DNA of 64,000 nt from Brevundimonas sp. 357 (GTDB taxonomy: Bacteria > Pseudomonadota > Alphaproteobacteria > Caulobacterales > Caulobacteraceae), in contig NZ_RHWX01000010.1 of assembly GCF_003938605.1 (NCBI RefSeq), positions 62,001 to 126,000 on the forward strand. Reading direction: 5' to 3'. Of the stretch, positions 28,922 to 37,875 are shown in pieces. The first letter of the stretch is position 1; the number at the start of each line of letters is the position of its first letter. The notes under the pieces are model-generated. The model had not been told where the DNA came from. It searched no databases and was given only the letters and a program-made list of their open reading frames with translations. The position numbers and the translations under genes are program-made.

Positions 28922-30211
28922 TCAGATTCCCGCCGCTCGCGCGCCTTCCGGGGTTTCGCTGTCCGGATCGCCAGGCAGCCAGGCGACATGGCCGTTGTAG
29001 ATGTCCTGGTTCAGGAGGCCTTCCTCCTTGGCGACCAGGACGGGCACGATCATCTGGCCGGTGACGTTGGTGGCCGTGCGCATCATGTCGATGATGCGGT
29101 CGATGGCGATGATGTAGCCGACGCCTTCCAGCGGCAGGCCCGCCGTCGACAGCGTCAGGGTCAGCATGACGATGCTGGTCCCCGGCACGCCCGCCGTGCC
29201 CAGCGACCCCAGCACGGCCGTCAGGCCGATCAGGATGTACTGCGTCAGCGTCAGGTCGATCTGGAAATACTGGGCGATGAAGATCGAGGCGATGGCCGGA
29301 TAGATGGCGCCGCACCCGTCCATTTTCACATTGGCGCCCAGCGGCACGGCGAAGGAGGCATAGGCCTGCGGCACGCCCAGACGTTCGACCGTCTGGCGCA
29401 GGGTGACGGGCAGGGTGCCCAGCGACGACGAGGTGGCGAAGGCCGTCTGCATAGCCGCAGCTCCGCCGCGGAAGAAGCTGACCACCTTCAGCCCGTGCAG
29501 CTTCAGCAGGCCCGAATAGACGACAAAGATGTGGAACAGGCAGGCCGCATAGATGGCGAAGATGAACTTGCCCAGCGGCAGCAGCGCCTCCCAGCCATAG
29601 CCGCCGACGACCGAGCCGATCAGGCCGAACACCCCGAAAGGCGTCAACTGGATCACCCAACGCGTGATGCGGAACACCAGGGCCGCGCCTTCATCCACCA
29701 GCCTGCGCGCGTTCTGCGCCCGATCGCCCAGCGCCACCAGCGCCGCCCCCACCAGCGCCGAGAAGAAGATGATCTGCAGCACCTTGCCCTCGGCCAGGGC
29801 GGCGAAGGGGTTGGTCGGCACGACGCCCAGCAGCACCTGCAACGGCGTCGGAATCTCGCGCGCCTTGACCTCGCCCAGCGGCAGGTTCGACAGGCCGACG
29901 CCCGGATTGATGATGTGGCCGAACGCAAAGCCGACCAGCACGGCCAGCAGGGAGGTGATGGCGAACCAGACGATGGTCCGCACCCCCAGCCGCACCGCGC
30001 CGACCCCTTCGCCCAGCTTGGCGATCGAACTGGCGATGGTGAACAGCACCAGCGGCGCCACCACCATCCGGATCAGGTTCAGATAGACGTCGCCGATCGG
30101 CTGCAGCCAGACGGTCGCCTGCTCGCGCAGGATCAGACCGGCGATGATGCCCAGGGCGAACCCGGCGGCGGTGCGTTGCCACAGCGGAATGGCGAAGAAG
30201 CGACTAAGCAT
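28922..30211 (-). CDS. Second dicarboxylate/amino acid:cation symporter (DAACS)
   Basis: 429 aa GltP/DctA-type transporter, a distant paralogue of the 20287 gene. Motifs are the serine hairpin (TAFATSSSLGTLPVTL), helix 7 (PLGANVKMDGCGAIYPA), hairpin 2 (LGSLGTAGVPGTSIVML) and helix 8 (IAIDRIIDMMRTATNVTGQ). The helix-7 motif NVKMDG differs from NQNGTA in the other copy, which suggests a different substrate, more like glutamate/neutral amino acid members. A hydrophilic C-terminal tail follows. Monocistronic. Confidence 0.92.
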   Translation of the reverse strand: MLSRFFAIPLWQRTAAGFALGIIAGLILREQATVWLQPIGDVYLNLIRMVVAPLVLFTIASSIAKLGEGVGAVRLGVRTIVWFAITSLLAVLVGFAFGHIINPGVGLSNLPLGEVKAREIPTPLQVLLGVVPTNPFAALAEGKVLQIIFFSALVGAALVALGDRAQNARRLVDEGAALVFRITRWVIQLTPFGVFGLIGSVVGGYGWEALLPLGKFIFAIYAACLFHIFVVYSGLLKLHGLKVVSFFRGGAAAMQTAFATSSSLGTLPVTLRQTVERLGVPQAYASFAVPLGANVKMDGCGAIYPAIASIFIAQYFQIDLTLTQYILIGLTAVLGSLGTAGVPGTSIVMLTLTLSTAGLPLEGVGYIIAIDRIIDMMRTATNVTGQMIVPVLVAKEEGLLNQDIYNGHVAWLPGDPDSETPEGARAAGI

Positions 30212-30358
30212 GACGACCCAGAGAGGAGGAACGGGTCGATCTATGTGTTTCGCAAGCGCGAAGACGGCAACAGCCGCAGAGGCGGTTGAGGGTTAGAAGT
30301 TCTAAAGGCAGCAGGAGTTTTCCTTCCGCCTACATAACCCGCTCATTCCGGCGAGGGG

Positions 30359-31048
30359 TCAACCCCGCATCACCTCGGCCAGCGCCTCTTCGAACCCGTC
30401 GTAGTGGTCGATCATCACGTCGCCGCCCAGTTCCGCGTGCGGCACGTCGTTGTAGCCGAAGCTGACGGCGATGCAGGGCACGCCCGCATCCTTGGCCGCC
30501 TTGGTGTCGGTGGTGCTGTCGCCGACCATGACGCAGCGCGCCGGATCGCCGCCCGCCTTCTGCACCGCTTGGATGATGTGGGCGCCGCTGGGCTTGCGGG
30601 CCGACACCGCATCCGGTCCGGCCACGAAGGCGAAGTGGCGCGTCAGCTCCAACGCCTCGATCAGCGCCACCGACAGATCGGTGCGCTTGTTGGTCGCCAC
30701 GCAAAGGATCGCCCCGCGCGCGCTCAGCCGGTCCAGCGCGGCGACGCAGCCGTCGAACGGGCGGCTCTCATCGGCGATGTGGGCCAGGTAGTGTTCGATG
30801 AAGCGCTCGAACAGGCCGGGGGCGTGGGCCTCGTCCCAGACGGCGCCCGCTTCCATGAAGCCGTGGCGCAGCATGGCCATGGCGCCGTGTCCGACCAGAT
30901 GCCGGGTCGAGGACATGGGCACGGGCGGCAGCTCATACTCCGCCAGCATCCGGTTCAGCGTCCCGATCAGGTCCGGCGCCGAATCCACCAGTGTCCCGTC
31001 CAGATCGAAGGCGATGGTCCAGCCTTCCAGGTCGCGCTCAATGCTCAC
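30359..31048 (-). CDS. gph: Phosphoglycolate phosphatase-like HAD hydrolase
   Basis: HAD-superfamily phosphatase, 229 aa, with motif I FDLDGTLVDSAPDL, motif II VATNKRTDL, and motifs III/IV around KPSGAHI and VGDSTTDTKAAKDAG. The cap is alpha-helical as in Gph, which removes phosphoglycolate formed during DNA end repair. Substrate is inferred from the family. It is divergent from glmU, with 75 bases between the start codons. Confidence 0.85.
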   Translation of the reverse strand: MSIERDLEGWTIAFDLDGTLVDSAPDLIGTLNRMLAEYELPPVPMSSTRHLVGHGAMAMLRHGFMEAGAVWDEAHAPGLFERFIEHYLAHIADESRPFDGCVAALDRLSARGAILCVATNKRTDLSVALIEALELTRHFAFVAGPDAVSARKPSGAHIIQAVQKAGGDPARCVMVGDSTTDTKAAKDAGVPCIAVSFGYNDVPHAELGGDVMIDHYDGFEEALAEVMRG

Positions 31049-31123
31049 TCATCTGTCTCCCGGCTCGCGAAGACCCCGGCAATGGGCTAGATCGCAGGCA
31101 ACGACAAGCCGCCGGATCGATTC

Positions 31124-32488
31124 ATGACCGCACCCCATCCCCAGACTCATCCGAGGGCCGCCATCATCCTCGCCGCCGGCCAGGGCACGCGCATGAAGTC
31201 GCCCCTGCCCAAGGTGCTGCACCCGGTGGGCGCCCGCGCCATGCTGGATCACGCCATCGACGCGGCCGAGGCTCTGGGCTGCGAGCGCATCGTCGTCGTG
31301 GTCGGCTCCCACTCGCCGGAAGTCCGCGCCCATGTCGAAAAGCGCCTCGGCGCCGATAGCATCGCCGTTCAGGATCCGCCGCTGGGCACCGGCCACGCCG
31401 TGCGCGCCGCCGAGGCCGTGCTGGGCGACTTCATCGGCCAGGTGGTCGTCACCTACGGCGACGTGCCCCTGCTGAAGGCCGCCGACATAGAGCCGGTCTT
31501 CGCCGCCCATGAAGGCGTCACCGTCATCGGCTTCGAGGCCCGCGACCCCGGCGCCTATGGCCGCCTGATCCTCGACGGCGACAGCCTGCTGGCTATCACC
31601 GAGGCCAAGGAGGCGTCGGCCGAGGTTCTGGCGATCACCGCCTGCAACTCCGGCGTCATGGCGGCCCCGGTCGGCCTGATGTTCGAGCTGTTGTCCGAGG
31701 TGACGAACGACAACGCCAAGGGCGAATACTACCTGACCGACGTGGTCGAACTGGCTCGCAAGCGCGGCGCCCCAACCCGCGCCGTCTTCGCCGCCGAGGA
31801 CTCCGTCATGGGCGTCAACGCGCAAGGCGAACTGGCCCAGGCCGAGGCCCTGTTCCAGAAGACCCAGCGCGAGCATTTCCTGGCGCAGGGCGTCACCATG
31901 TCGGCCCCTGAAACGGTCCACTTCGCTTGGGACACGGACATTGGCGCAGGCACGACCATCGAGCCCTTCGTCGTCTTCGGCCCCGGCGCCAAGGTGGCCG
32001 AGGGCGCGCGCATCCGCAGCTTCAGCCATATCGAGGGCGCCAAGGTCGCGACCGGCGCCGAGATCGGTCCCTACGCCCGCCTGCGCCCCGGCGCGGACCT
32101 GGGCGAAGGCGTCAAGATCGGCAACTTCGTCGAGGTCAAGAACGTCCGCATGGACGCGGGAGCCAAGGCCAATCATCTGGCCTACCTCGGCGACGGCCAT
32201 GTGGGGACGAAAGCCAACATCGGCGCGGGCACGATCTTCTGCAACTACGACGGCTTCTTCAAACACCGCACCACGGTGGGCGAGGGGGCCTTCGTCGGCT
32301 CCAACTCGTCGCTGGTCGCACCCGTGACCATCGGTTCGGGCGCCATGGTCGGCTCCGGCTCCGTGGTGACGAAGGACGTCGCGCCCGGCGACCTGGCCCT
32401 GGCGCGCGGCCAACAGACGACGAAGCCGGGCTGGGCCGCCCGCTTCATGGACACCATGCGCGCGAAGAAGGCGGCGAAATCCCAATGA
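31124..32488 (+). CDS. glmU: Bifunctional GlcN-1-P acetyltransferase / UDP-GlcNAc pyrophosphorylase
   Basis: Makes UDP-N-acetylglucosamine for peptidoglycan and lipid A. The 454 aa protein has an N-terminal nucleotidyltransferase ([42 protein letters not shown]) and a C-terminal left-handed beta-helix with hexapeptide repeats ([60 protein letters not shown]; read as separate segments). Length is normal. It overlaps rpiA by four bases. Confidence 0.97.
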   Translation: MTAPHPQTHPRAAIILAAGQGTRMKSPLPKVLHPVGARAMLDHAIDAAEALGCERIVVVVGSHSPEVRAHVEKRLGADSIAVQDPPLGTGHAVRAAEAVLGDFIGQVVVTYGDVPLLKAADIEPVFAAHEGVTVIGFEARDPGAYGRLILDGDSLLAITEAKEASAEVLAITACNSGVMAAPVGLMFELLSEVTNDNAKGEYYLTDVVELARKRGAPTRAVFAAEDSVMGVNAQGELAQAEALFQKTQREHFLAQGVTMSAPETVHFAWDTDIGAGTTIEPFVVFGPGAKVAEGARIRSFSHIEGAKVATGAEIGPYARLRPGADLGEGVKIGNFVEVKNVRMDAGAKANHLAYLGDGHVGTKANIGAGTIFCNYDGFFKHRTTVGEGAFVGSNSSLVAPVTIGSGAMVGSGSVVTKDVAPGDLALARGQQTTKPGWAARFMDTMRAKKAAKSQ

Positions 32489-33168
32489 GCGACCTGCAGA
32501 AAAAGAACGCCGGCGAAGCCGCCGCCCAATACGTCGAGGCCGGGATGGTCGTCGGCCTGGGCACCGGCTCCACCGCCGCCTGGTTCGTCAAGGCGCTGGC
32601 CGCCCGCAACCTGCCGGATCTGCGCTGCGTCCCGACGTCCGAGCGCACCGCCGATCTGGCGCGCGAACTGGGTCTGACCCTGTCGACGCTGGAAGACACC
32701 CCGCGCATCGACCTGACCGTCGACGGCGCCGACGAGATCGGCCCCGGCCTGGCCCTCATCAAGGGCGGCGGCGCGGCCCTGCTGCGCGAGAAGCTGGTGT
32801 GGGAGGCGTCTGCCCGCTGCATCTGCATCGCCGATGCGGCCAAGGTGGTGCCTGCGCTAGGAACCTTCCCCCTGCCGATCGAGGTCGTCGCCTTCGGCCA
32901 CAAGACGACCGCCAACCGCATCGCCGACGTCCTGGCCAATCATGACATCGGCTCGCCCGCCCGCGTGCGCGAGGCCGAGCGCGGCCTGATCCGCACCGAC
33001 GGCGGCAACCTGATCTACGACGCGGCCTGCAAGCTGATCGCCGACCCGGCTCGTCTCGCCGCCGACCTGAAAAGCCTGACCGGCGTGGTTGAACACGGCC
33101 TCTTCCTCGACCTGACGGACCTGGCCGTCATCGGCACGAACGAGGGGTTCGAAACGCTTAATCCGTAG
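32485..33168 (+). CDS. rpiA: Ribose-5-phosphate isomerase A
   Basis: Interconverts ribose-5-phosphate and ribulose-5-phosphate. The 227 aa protein begins [15 protein letters not shown]. It has [16 protein letters not shown], the active-site [20 protein letters not shown] (split between two motifs), LREKLVWEA and TDGGNLIYD. The true start is the ATG at 32485, overlapping the glmU stop. Its 3' end overlaps the convergent gene by 11 bases. Confidence 0.96.
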   Translation: MSDLQKKNAGEAAAQYVEAGMVVGLGTGSTAAWFVKALAARNLPDLRCVPTSERTADLARELGLTLSTLEDTPRIDLTVDGADEIGPGLALIKGGGAALLREKLVWEASARCICIADAAKVVPALGTFPLPIEVVAFGHKTTANRIADVLANHDIGSPARVREAERGLIRTDGGNLIYDAACKLIADPARLAADLKSLTGVVEHGLFLDLTDLAVIGTNEGFETLNP

Positions 33169-34108
33169 TTGTCGGCGCCTCATCGGCCAGTCGGGCGTGC
33201 GCGCGACGGATGGAGGACTGGATCTCTGACTTGCTCGCCCGTACGTTTTGACGGGTGCGCTCTGCGCCGTAGAGGCCGTGAAGATACGCCTTGTCCCACT
33301 CGGTCAGGTGTGGGGCGCTGCCCGGGTCGTCGAAGACGTTCAGGATCGACGCATAAGCGCTAGTGTCCGCCGTCGGGTCGATCTGCGCCAGCGACACCAT
33401 AGTGATGTAATCGGCCAGTTGCAGCGAATTGATTGCGCCGGTCTTGCTGATGTCCACGACGATAATGGCGCGGAAAATGTTGTCGACGATCTGTGTCGTC
33501 AGACGTGAAGCCGAGGACACATTGATCACCGGGGCATAGTCCATCGGCCCCGAGCAATCGTTCGTACATTCTCCGGGGATGCGAACCGCGCGCTGACCCG
33601 TTTCAGAATCGACCGGCATGCTGACCTGCCACCAGCGGACGGGACGGCTGGTTTCTTGGAAATCTCTCAGTGCGGCAGCGCCACGATCCATGCCGGAGCC
33701 GCCCATGCGTAGGGCTCGACGGCGGCGCTCAACCAGTTCCTGCGCAAAGGCGTCGCCATCAGTGGTTGCGACGATCAGCAGATTGGGCGTGCACCCGGGA
33801 TCGCCTGTATTCAGACCAAGATCTTCCGCCACGGTCGAAACACGGTCCACCAGATATTGCGCGGCTTCACGGCGCAGATTGACGGCGCCGACACAGACGC
33901 TGCGATCCCATCGTGCGATGCCGCGACCGCGATTGGGCGCGGCGACCTCGCTCACAAAGTTCTCTATCAGGGCGTCCAGGCGCCGCCCTGAGACTTGGAT
34001 GTCCTCCAGGCGAACGGCTTGATCTTCAGCGGTAGAGCTCGCCTGTGCTGGCGCTTGGTCTAGCGGCATGCTCGCGCTGAGAGCCAGAGCGAAAATTTGA
34101 GCAATCAT
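33158..34108 (-). CDS. Secreted protein of unknown function
   Basis: Predicted exported protein of 316 aa; ATG 34108 gives a signal peptide (MIAQIFALALSASMPLD, cleavage near APAQA). The mature protein has one Cys pair in PGECTNDCSG, two more cysteines (SVCVGAVN and GDPGCTPN), and a C-terminal segment DKAYLHGLYGAERTRQNVR. I do not recognise a family with confidence. Codon use is somewhat less GC-rich than the neighbours. It ends inside the rpiA 3' end and is divergent from gor. Confidence 0.65.
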   Translation of the reverse strand: MIAQIFALALSASMPLDQAPAQASSTAEDQAVRLEDIQVSGRRLDALIENFVSEVAAPNRGRGIARWDRSVCVGAVNLRREAAQYLVDRVSTVAEDLGLNTGDPGCTPNLLIVATTDGDAFAQELVERRRRALRMGGSGMDRGAAALRDFQETSRPVRWWQVSMPVDSETGQRAVRIPGECTNDCSGPMDYAPVINVSSASRLTTQIVDNIFRAIIVVDISKTGAINSLQLADYITMVSLAQIDPTADTSAYASILNVFDDPGSAPHLTEWDKAYLHGLYGAERTRQNVRASKSEIQSSIRRAHARLADEAPTTTD

Positions 34109-34289
34109 GCCGCACCCTGTGGCGTAGTGATGTTCTTTAAACTCTATTCTAGAGCTGTGGTTTGTCAAAGCTTCAAAGTCGCTCGCACAAAGACTTGTTC
34201 TGGGATTGCTCAACCGCGTGGCGGCCAAGCGCCTTGCCCCCTCGCATCCCGGCGCCTAAGTCGGGTCAGCGCTGCGGCCCAGCCGCGCG

Positions 34290-34333
34290 GATTTCAGACG
34301 ATTCAGACGAATTGGACTCATCTTTTCGGGTCC
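34290..34333 (+). promoter_or_regulatory. 44-nt leader element upstream of gor, also found upstream of ribE
   Basis: The 44 bases at 34290-34333 align without gaps to 43225-43268 (36 of 44 identical by eye). The core is three tandem 9-base units, here TTCAGACGA, TTCAGACGA, ATTGGACTC, followed by a T-rich stretch and GGGTCC. It ends 16 bases before the gor ATG, so it lies in the probable 5' leader or core promoter. Function unknown. Confidence 0.6.
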
Positions 34334-34349
34334 ATTCCCGGAGAGCCCG

Positions 34350-35735
34350 ATGGCCCAATACGATTACGACCTCTTTGTCATCGGCGCCGGGTCGGGCGGG
34401 GTGCGGGCGGCGCGGTTGACGGCGCTGGGCGGCAAGAAGGTCGCCATCGCGGAAGAGTATCGCGTGGGCGGCACCTGCGTCGTGCGGGGCTGCGTGCCCA
34501 AGAAGTTCATGGTCATGGCCTCCGAAGTCAGCCACGCGCTGGAGATCGCTGAGGGCTACGGCTGGTCCTTCGACAATGCGAAGTTCGACTGGCCGACCTT
34601 CCTGCACGCCAAGGACGTCGAGATCGCCCGCCTGTCGGGCATCTACGCCGCCAACCTGGCCAAGGCGGGCGTCGATCTGGTCCACGGCCGCGCCGTCCTG
34701 AAAGACGCCCACACCGTCGAGATCGTCGGAAAAGACCAGACCATCACCGCCGAGAAAATCCTGATCGCCACCGGCGGCCGCCCGTGGAAGCCGGAAGGGC
34801 TGACCGGCATCGAACACGCCATCACCTCGGAAGAGGCCTTCCACCTGCCCGAACTGCCCAAGCGCATCCTGATCGCGGGCGGCGGCTATATCGCGGTGGA
34901 ATTCGCGGGCATCTTTGCGGGATTGGGCGTCGAGACGACGTTGATCTATCGCGGCCCGAACATTCTGCGCGGCTTTGACGACGACGTGCGCGCCCACCTG
35001 GCGGGTGAGATCGAGAAGCGCGGCGTCAAGGTCATCCTGGGCTGCCAGCATTCCTCGATCGAGAAGACCGAGACCGGCCTGGTCAACCACCTCGAGAACG
35101 GCATGAAGATCGAGACCGATGTGGTCATGTTCGCCACCGGCCGCGTTCCTCACGTCAAGGATCTGGGCCTCGAGACCGCCGGGGTCGAACTGAACGACGA
35201 CGGCGCCGTCAAGGTTGATCAGCATTCCAGAACGACGGCCGACAACATCTGGGCCATCGGCGACGTCACTGATCGCATGAACCTGACCCCGGTCGCCATC
35301 CGCGAAGCCGTGGCCTTCCATGAGACAGTTTACAGGAACAACCCGCAGAGCTTTGATTATGAAGCCGTCGCCACCGCCGTCTTCAGCCAGCCGCCGGTGG
35401 GCACCGTCGGCCTGACCGAGGCCGAAGCTCGCCATGCCTGCTCGGGCGAGGTGGACGTCTATGTCACGCGCTTTCGGCCGATGAAGTACGCTTTCACCGG
35501 CTCGGACGAACGGGTGCTGATGAAGCTGGTGGTCGATGCCGACACCCAGCGCGTCGTCGGCTGTCACATTGTCGGCCCCGACAGCCCCGAGATGATCCAA
35601 CTGGCCGCCATCGCCGTGAAGGCGGGCCTGACCAAGGCCCAGTGGGATGCGACCTGCGCCGTCCACCCGACCATGGCCGAGGAGCTTGTCACCCTGAAAG
35701 ATAAGCAAGTTCCGGCTTCCATGTCCGCCGGATGA
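34350..35735 (+). CDS. gor: Glutathione-disulfide reductase
   Basis: FAD-dependent enzyme that reduces oxidised glutathione with NADPH. 461 aa with FAD-binding GAGSGGVRAARLTALGGKKV, the redox-active disulfide GGTCVVRGCVPKKFM, the NADPH-binding AGGGYIAVEFAGIFAGLG, ATGRVPHVKDLG, and the C-terminal active-site base in CAVHPTMAEELVTL. All catalytic residues are present. The upstream 44-nt element is shared with riboflavin synthase, which supplies the precursor of its cofactor. Confidence 0.96.
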   Translation: MAQYDYDLFVIGAGSGGVRAARLTALGGKKVAIAEEYRVGGTCVVRGCVPKKFMVMASEVSHALEIAEGYGWSFDNAKFDWPTFLHAKDVEIARLSGIYAANLAKAGVDLVHGRAVLKDAHTVEIVGKDQTITAEKILIATGGRPWKPEGLTGIEHAITSEEAFHLPELPKRILIAGGGYIAVEFAGIFAGLGVETTLIYRGPNILRGFDDDVRAHLAGEIEKRGVKVILGCQHSSIEKTETGLVNHLENGMKIETDVVMFATGRVPHVKDLGLETAGVELNDDGAVKVDQHSRTTADNIWAIGDVTDRMNLTPVAIREAVAFHETVYRNNPQSFDYEAVATAVFSQPPVGTVGLTEAEARHACSGEVDVYVTRFRPMKYAFTGSDERVLMKLVVDADTQRVVGCHIVGPDSPEMIQLAAIAVKAGLTKAQWDATCAVHPTMAEELVTLKDKQVPASMSAG

Positions 35736-35825
35736 CCCCGAGCGGCCGGCTTGCCAGCCGCTTCATCCGCGCGTCTTATGTTTTCTGAGGGCCCCGACTG
35801 GGGCGGAGACATCATGGAGTTCGTC

Positions 35826-36563
35826 ATGAAGCCGCATTTGCTCGCCGCCGTCGCCGTTCTTCTGAGCGGCTCTCCGGCGCTCGCCCAGGACGCCGCCGCG
35901 CCCGCATATCGGGCTGCTGTCGCCGACACCCTGCGTCCGGCGGACGAGGTAGCGCGCGATTCTCTGCGCCATCCGGCCGAAATGCTGGCCTTCGCCCAGG
36001 TGAAGCCGGGCCAGCGTGTCGCCGACATCCGGCCTGGCGCGGGCTATTTCACCCGCCTGTTCGCGCGCGTGGTGGGCGAGGGCGGCCACATCTACGCCTT
36101 CGTGCCGAACCGCACGGCCGAGCGCGAGAACCCGCGCGCCGACGCCCTGGTCGCCGCCTATTCCAACGTCAGCCGCGTCAACGGCGACCTGGACGCCATG
36201 AGCTTCGACCAGCCGCTGGATCTGGTCTTCATGAGTCAAGAGTATCACGACTTCCACATCCCTCGTTTCGGCGTGGACGTGGCCAAGATGAACGCCGACA
36301 TCTTCAAGGCGCTGAAGCCCGGCGGCCTCTATGTCGTCATCGACCACCAGGCCGCGCCGGGCGCCGCCAACACCGTGGTCGAAAGCCTGCACCGCATCGA
36401 GGGCGCCCAGTTGCGCCGCGAGGTCGAGGCCGCCGGTTTCGTCTTCGACGGCGAAAGCACGGCTGTCGCCAACCCGGCTGACGATCACAGCCTGAACGTC
36501 TTTGACGAGGCGATCCGGGGCAAGACCGACCAGTTCGTCTATCGCTTCCGCAAACCGAACTGA
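35826..36563 (+). CDS. Exported methyltransferase-like protein
   Basis: Class I methyltransferase fold behind a signal peptide (MKPHLLAAVAVLLSGSPALA), 245 aa. The SAM-binding region is VADIRPGAGYFTRLFARVVG, with IYAFVP as the following strand and DLVFMSQEYHDFH as the usual motif IV region. The family is known in Caulobacterales and sphingomonads and is usually annotated only by fold. How a periplasmic protein would obtain SAM is unclear, so it may have another ligand. An alternative ATG at 35814 also has a GGAG box. No obvious operon partner. Confidence 0.75.
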   Translation: MKPHLLAAVAVLLSGSPALAQDAAAPAYRAAVADTLRPADEVARDSLRHPAEMLAFAQVKPGQRVADIRPGAGYFTRLFARVVGEGGHIYAFVPNRTAERENPRADALVAAYSNVSRVNGDLDAMSFDQPLDLVFMSQEYHDFHIPRFGVDVAKMNADIFKALKPGGLYVVIDHQAAPGAANTVVESLHRIEGAQLRREVEAAGFVFDGESTAVANPADDHSLNVFDEAIRGKTDQFVYRFRKPN

Positions 36564-36646
36564 GTCACCTCGTCTCAAATTGGTGACTGGCGAAGCGGGT
36601 CGGGCGGCGCTAACCCTCGGCCAAAATCCATAAGGGAAACGCACAG

Positions 36647-37546
36647 ATGACTCGCATCGCCTTCATCGGCCTGGGCAACATGGGCGGCGGCATGGCCGCC
36701 AATCAGGCCAAGGCCGGGCATGACGTGGCCGCCTTCGACCTGTCGCCCGCCGCGCTGGAGCGCGCCGCCGAGGCTGGGTGCCGCACCGTCGCTTCGGTCG
36801 CCGAGGCCGTGAAGGACGCCGAGGTGGTCATCACCATGTTGCCCGCCGGGCCGCACGTCCTCAGTGTCTATTCCGAACAGATCATCGGCGCCGCGCCCTC
36901 CAGCGCCCTGTTGCTGGATTGCTCGACCATCGACGTGGAGACGGCGCGCAAGGTCGCGGGTCTGGCCAAGGAGGCGGGCTACGCCTTCGCCGACGCCCCC
37001 GTTTCGGGCGGCACCGCCGCCGCCGACGCCGGGACGCTGGCCTTCATGGTCGGCTGCGACGAGGCCGACTTCGCCCGCGTCGAACCGGCGCTCGATCCCA
37101 TGAGCCGCATCACCATCCGTGCCGGCGACCACGGCGCCGGTCAGGCGGCCAAGATCTGCAACAACATGCTGCTGGGCATTTCGATGATCGGCACGTGCGA
37201 GGCCATCGCCCTGGCCGAGAAGCTGGGTCTGGAGCCGGAACGCTTCTTCGAGATCGCGTCCAAGTCCTCGGGACAGTGCTGGAGCGTCAGCAACTACTAC
37301 CCCTGGCCGGGCCCGGTGCCGACCGCTCCGTCGAACCGCGAATACCAAGGCGGCTTCGCCACCGCCATGATGCTGAAGGATCTGAAACTGGCCCAGGACG
37401 CCGCCGCCAAGGCCGGCGCTACGACGCCGTTGGGCGCCCAGGCCGAGGCTCTCTACGCCCTGTTCAACGGCCTCGGCTACGGCGGCAAGGACTTCTCCGC
37501 CATGGTCCAGATGCTGCGCGGCCGCATCGACACCCTGGCGCAATGA
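36647..37546 (+). CDS. mmsB: 3-hydroxyisobutyrate dehydrogenase
   Basis: NAD-dependent enzyme of valine breakdown, 299 aa. Motifs: IAFIGLGNMGGGMAANQAKA (dinucleotide site), DAPVSGGTAAADAGTLAFMV (substrate site), and the catalytic Lys in GAGQAAKICNNMLLGISMIG. The final VQMLRGRIDTLAQ is typical. The other valine genes are not next to it. It overlaps the following small membrane gene by four bases. Confidence 0.94.
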   Translation: MTRIAFIGLGNMGGGMAANQAKAGHDVAAFDLSPAALERAAEAGCRTVASVAEAVKDAEVVITMLPAGPHVLSVYSEQIIGAAPSSALLLDCSTIDVETARKVAGLAKEAGYAFADAPVSGGTAAADAGTLAFMVGCDEADFARVEPALDPMSRITIRAGDHGAGQAAKICNNMLLGISMIGTCEAIALAEKLGLEPERFFEIASKSSGQCWSVSNYYPWPGPVPTAPSNREYQGGFATAMMLKDLKLAQDAAAKAGATTPLGAQAEALYALFNGLGYGGKDFSAMVQMLRGRIDTLAQ

Positions 37547-37875
37547 CCGAAGAACCGCCCCTCTACCACGAGGACGTCGCCGGCTATCGCCAGCCGATGG
37601 TGACCTCGATCGGGATCATCATGGGCTTCCTGCTGGCCTTTATGGCCAATTGGGCAGTCAGCGAGGAAGAGGGGCGGGTGCTTCAGGACGCGGCTGACTG
37701 GCTGGTCGCCGTCACCATCCTGATCAGTATTTCGCTGATGGTCGTCACCCTAGCCCGGTTGCTCGACAATCGGGTGCGCGAAGACGTCGGTCGGCGCTAC
37801 CACACGACCTATCGGCTCTACATCGCCTCCATGACGGTCGGTCTGGCAGGACTGATCGCCGCCCTGATCATCTAG
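37543..37875 (+). CDS. Small integral membrane protein (110 aa, unknown function)
   Basis: Starts in the mmsB stop codon (ATGA). Three hydrophobic segments are visible: MVTSIGIIMGFLLAFMANWAV, then WLVAVTILISISLMVVTLA, and MTVGLAGLIAALII at the C-terminus, with an acidic loop (SEEEGRVLQDAAD). Inner-membrane location is likely. I recognise no named family. Its last four bases overlap the convergent agmatine deiminase gene. Confidence 0.75.
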   Translation: MTEEPPLYHEDVAGYRQPMVTSIGIIMGFLLAFMANWAVSEEEGRVLQDAADWLVAVTILISISLMVVTLARLLDNRVREDVGRRYHTTYRLYIASMTVGLAGLIAALII

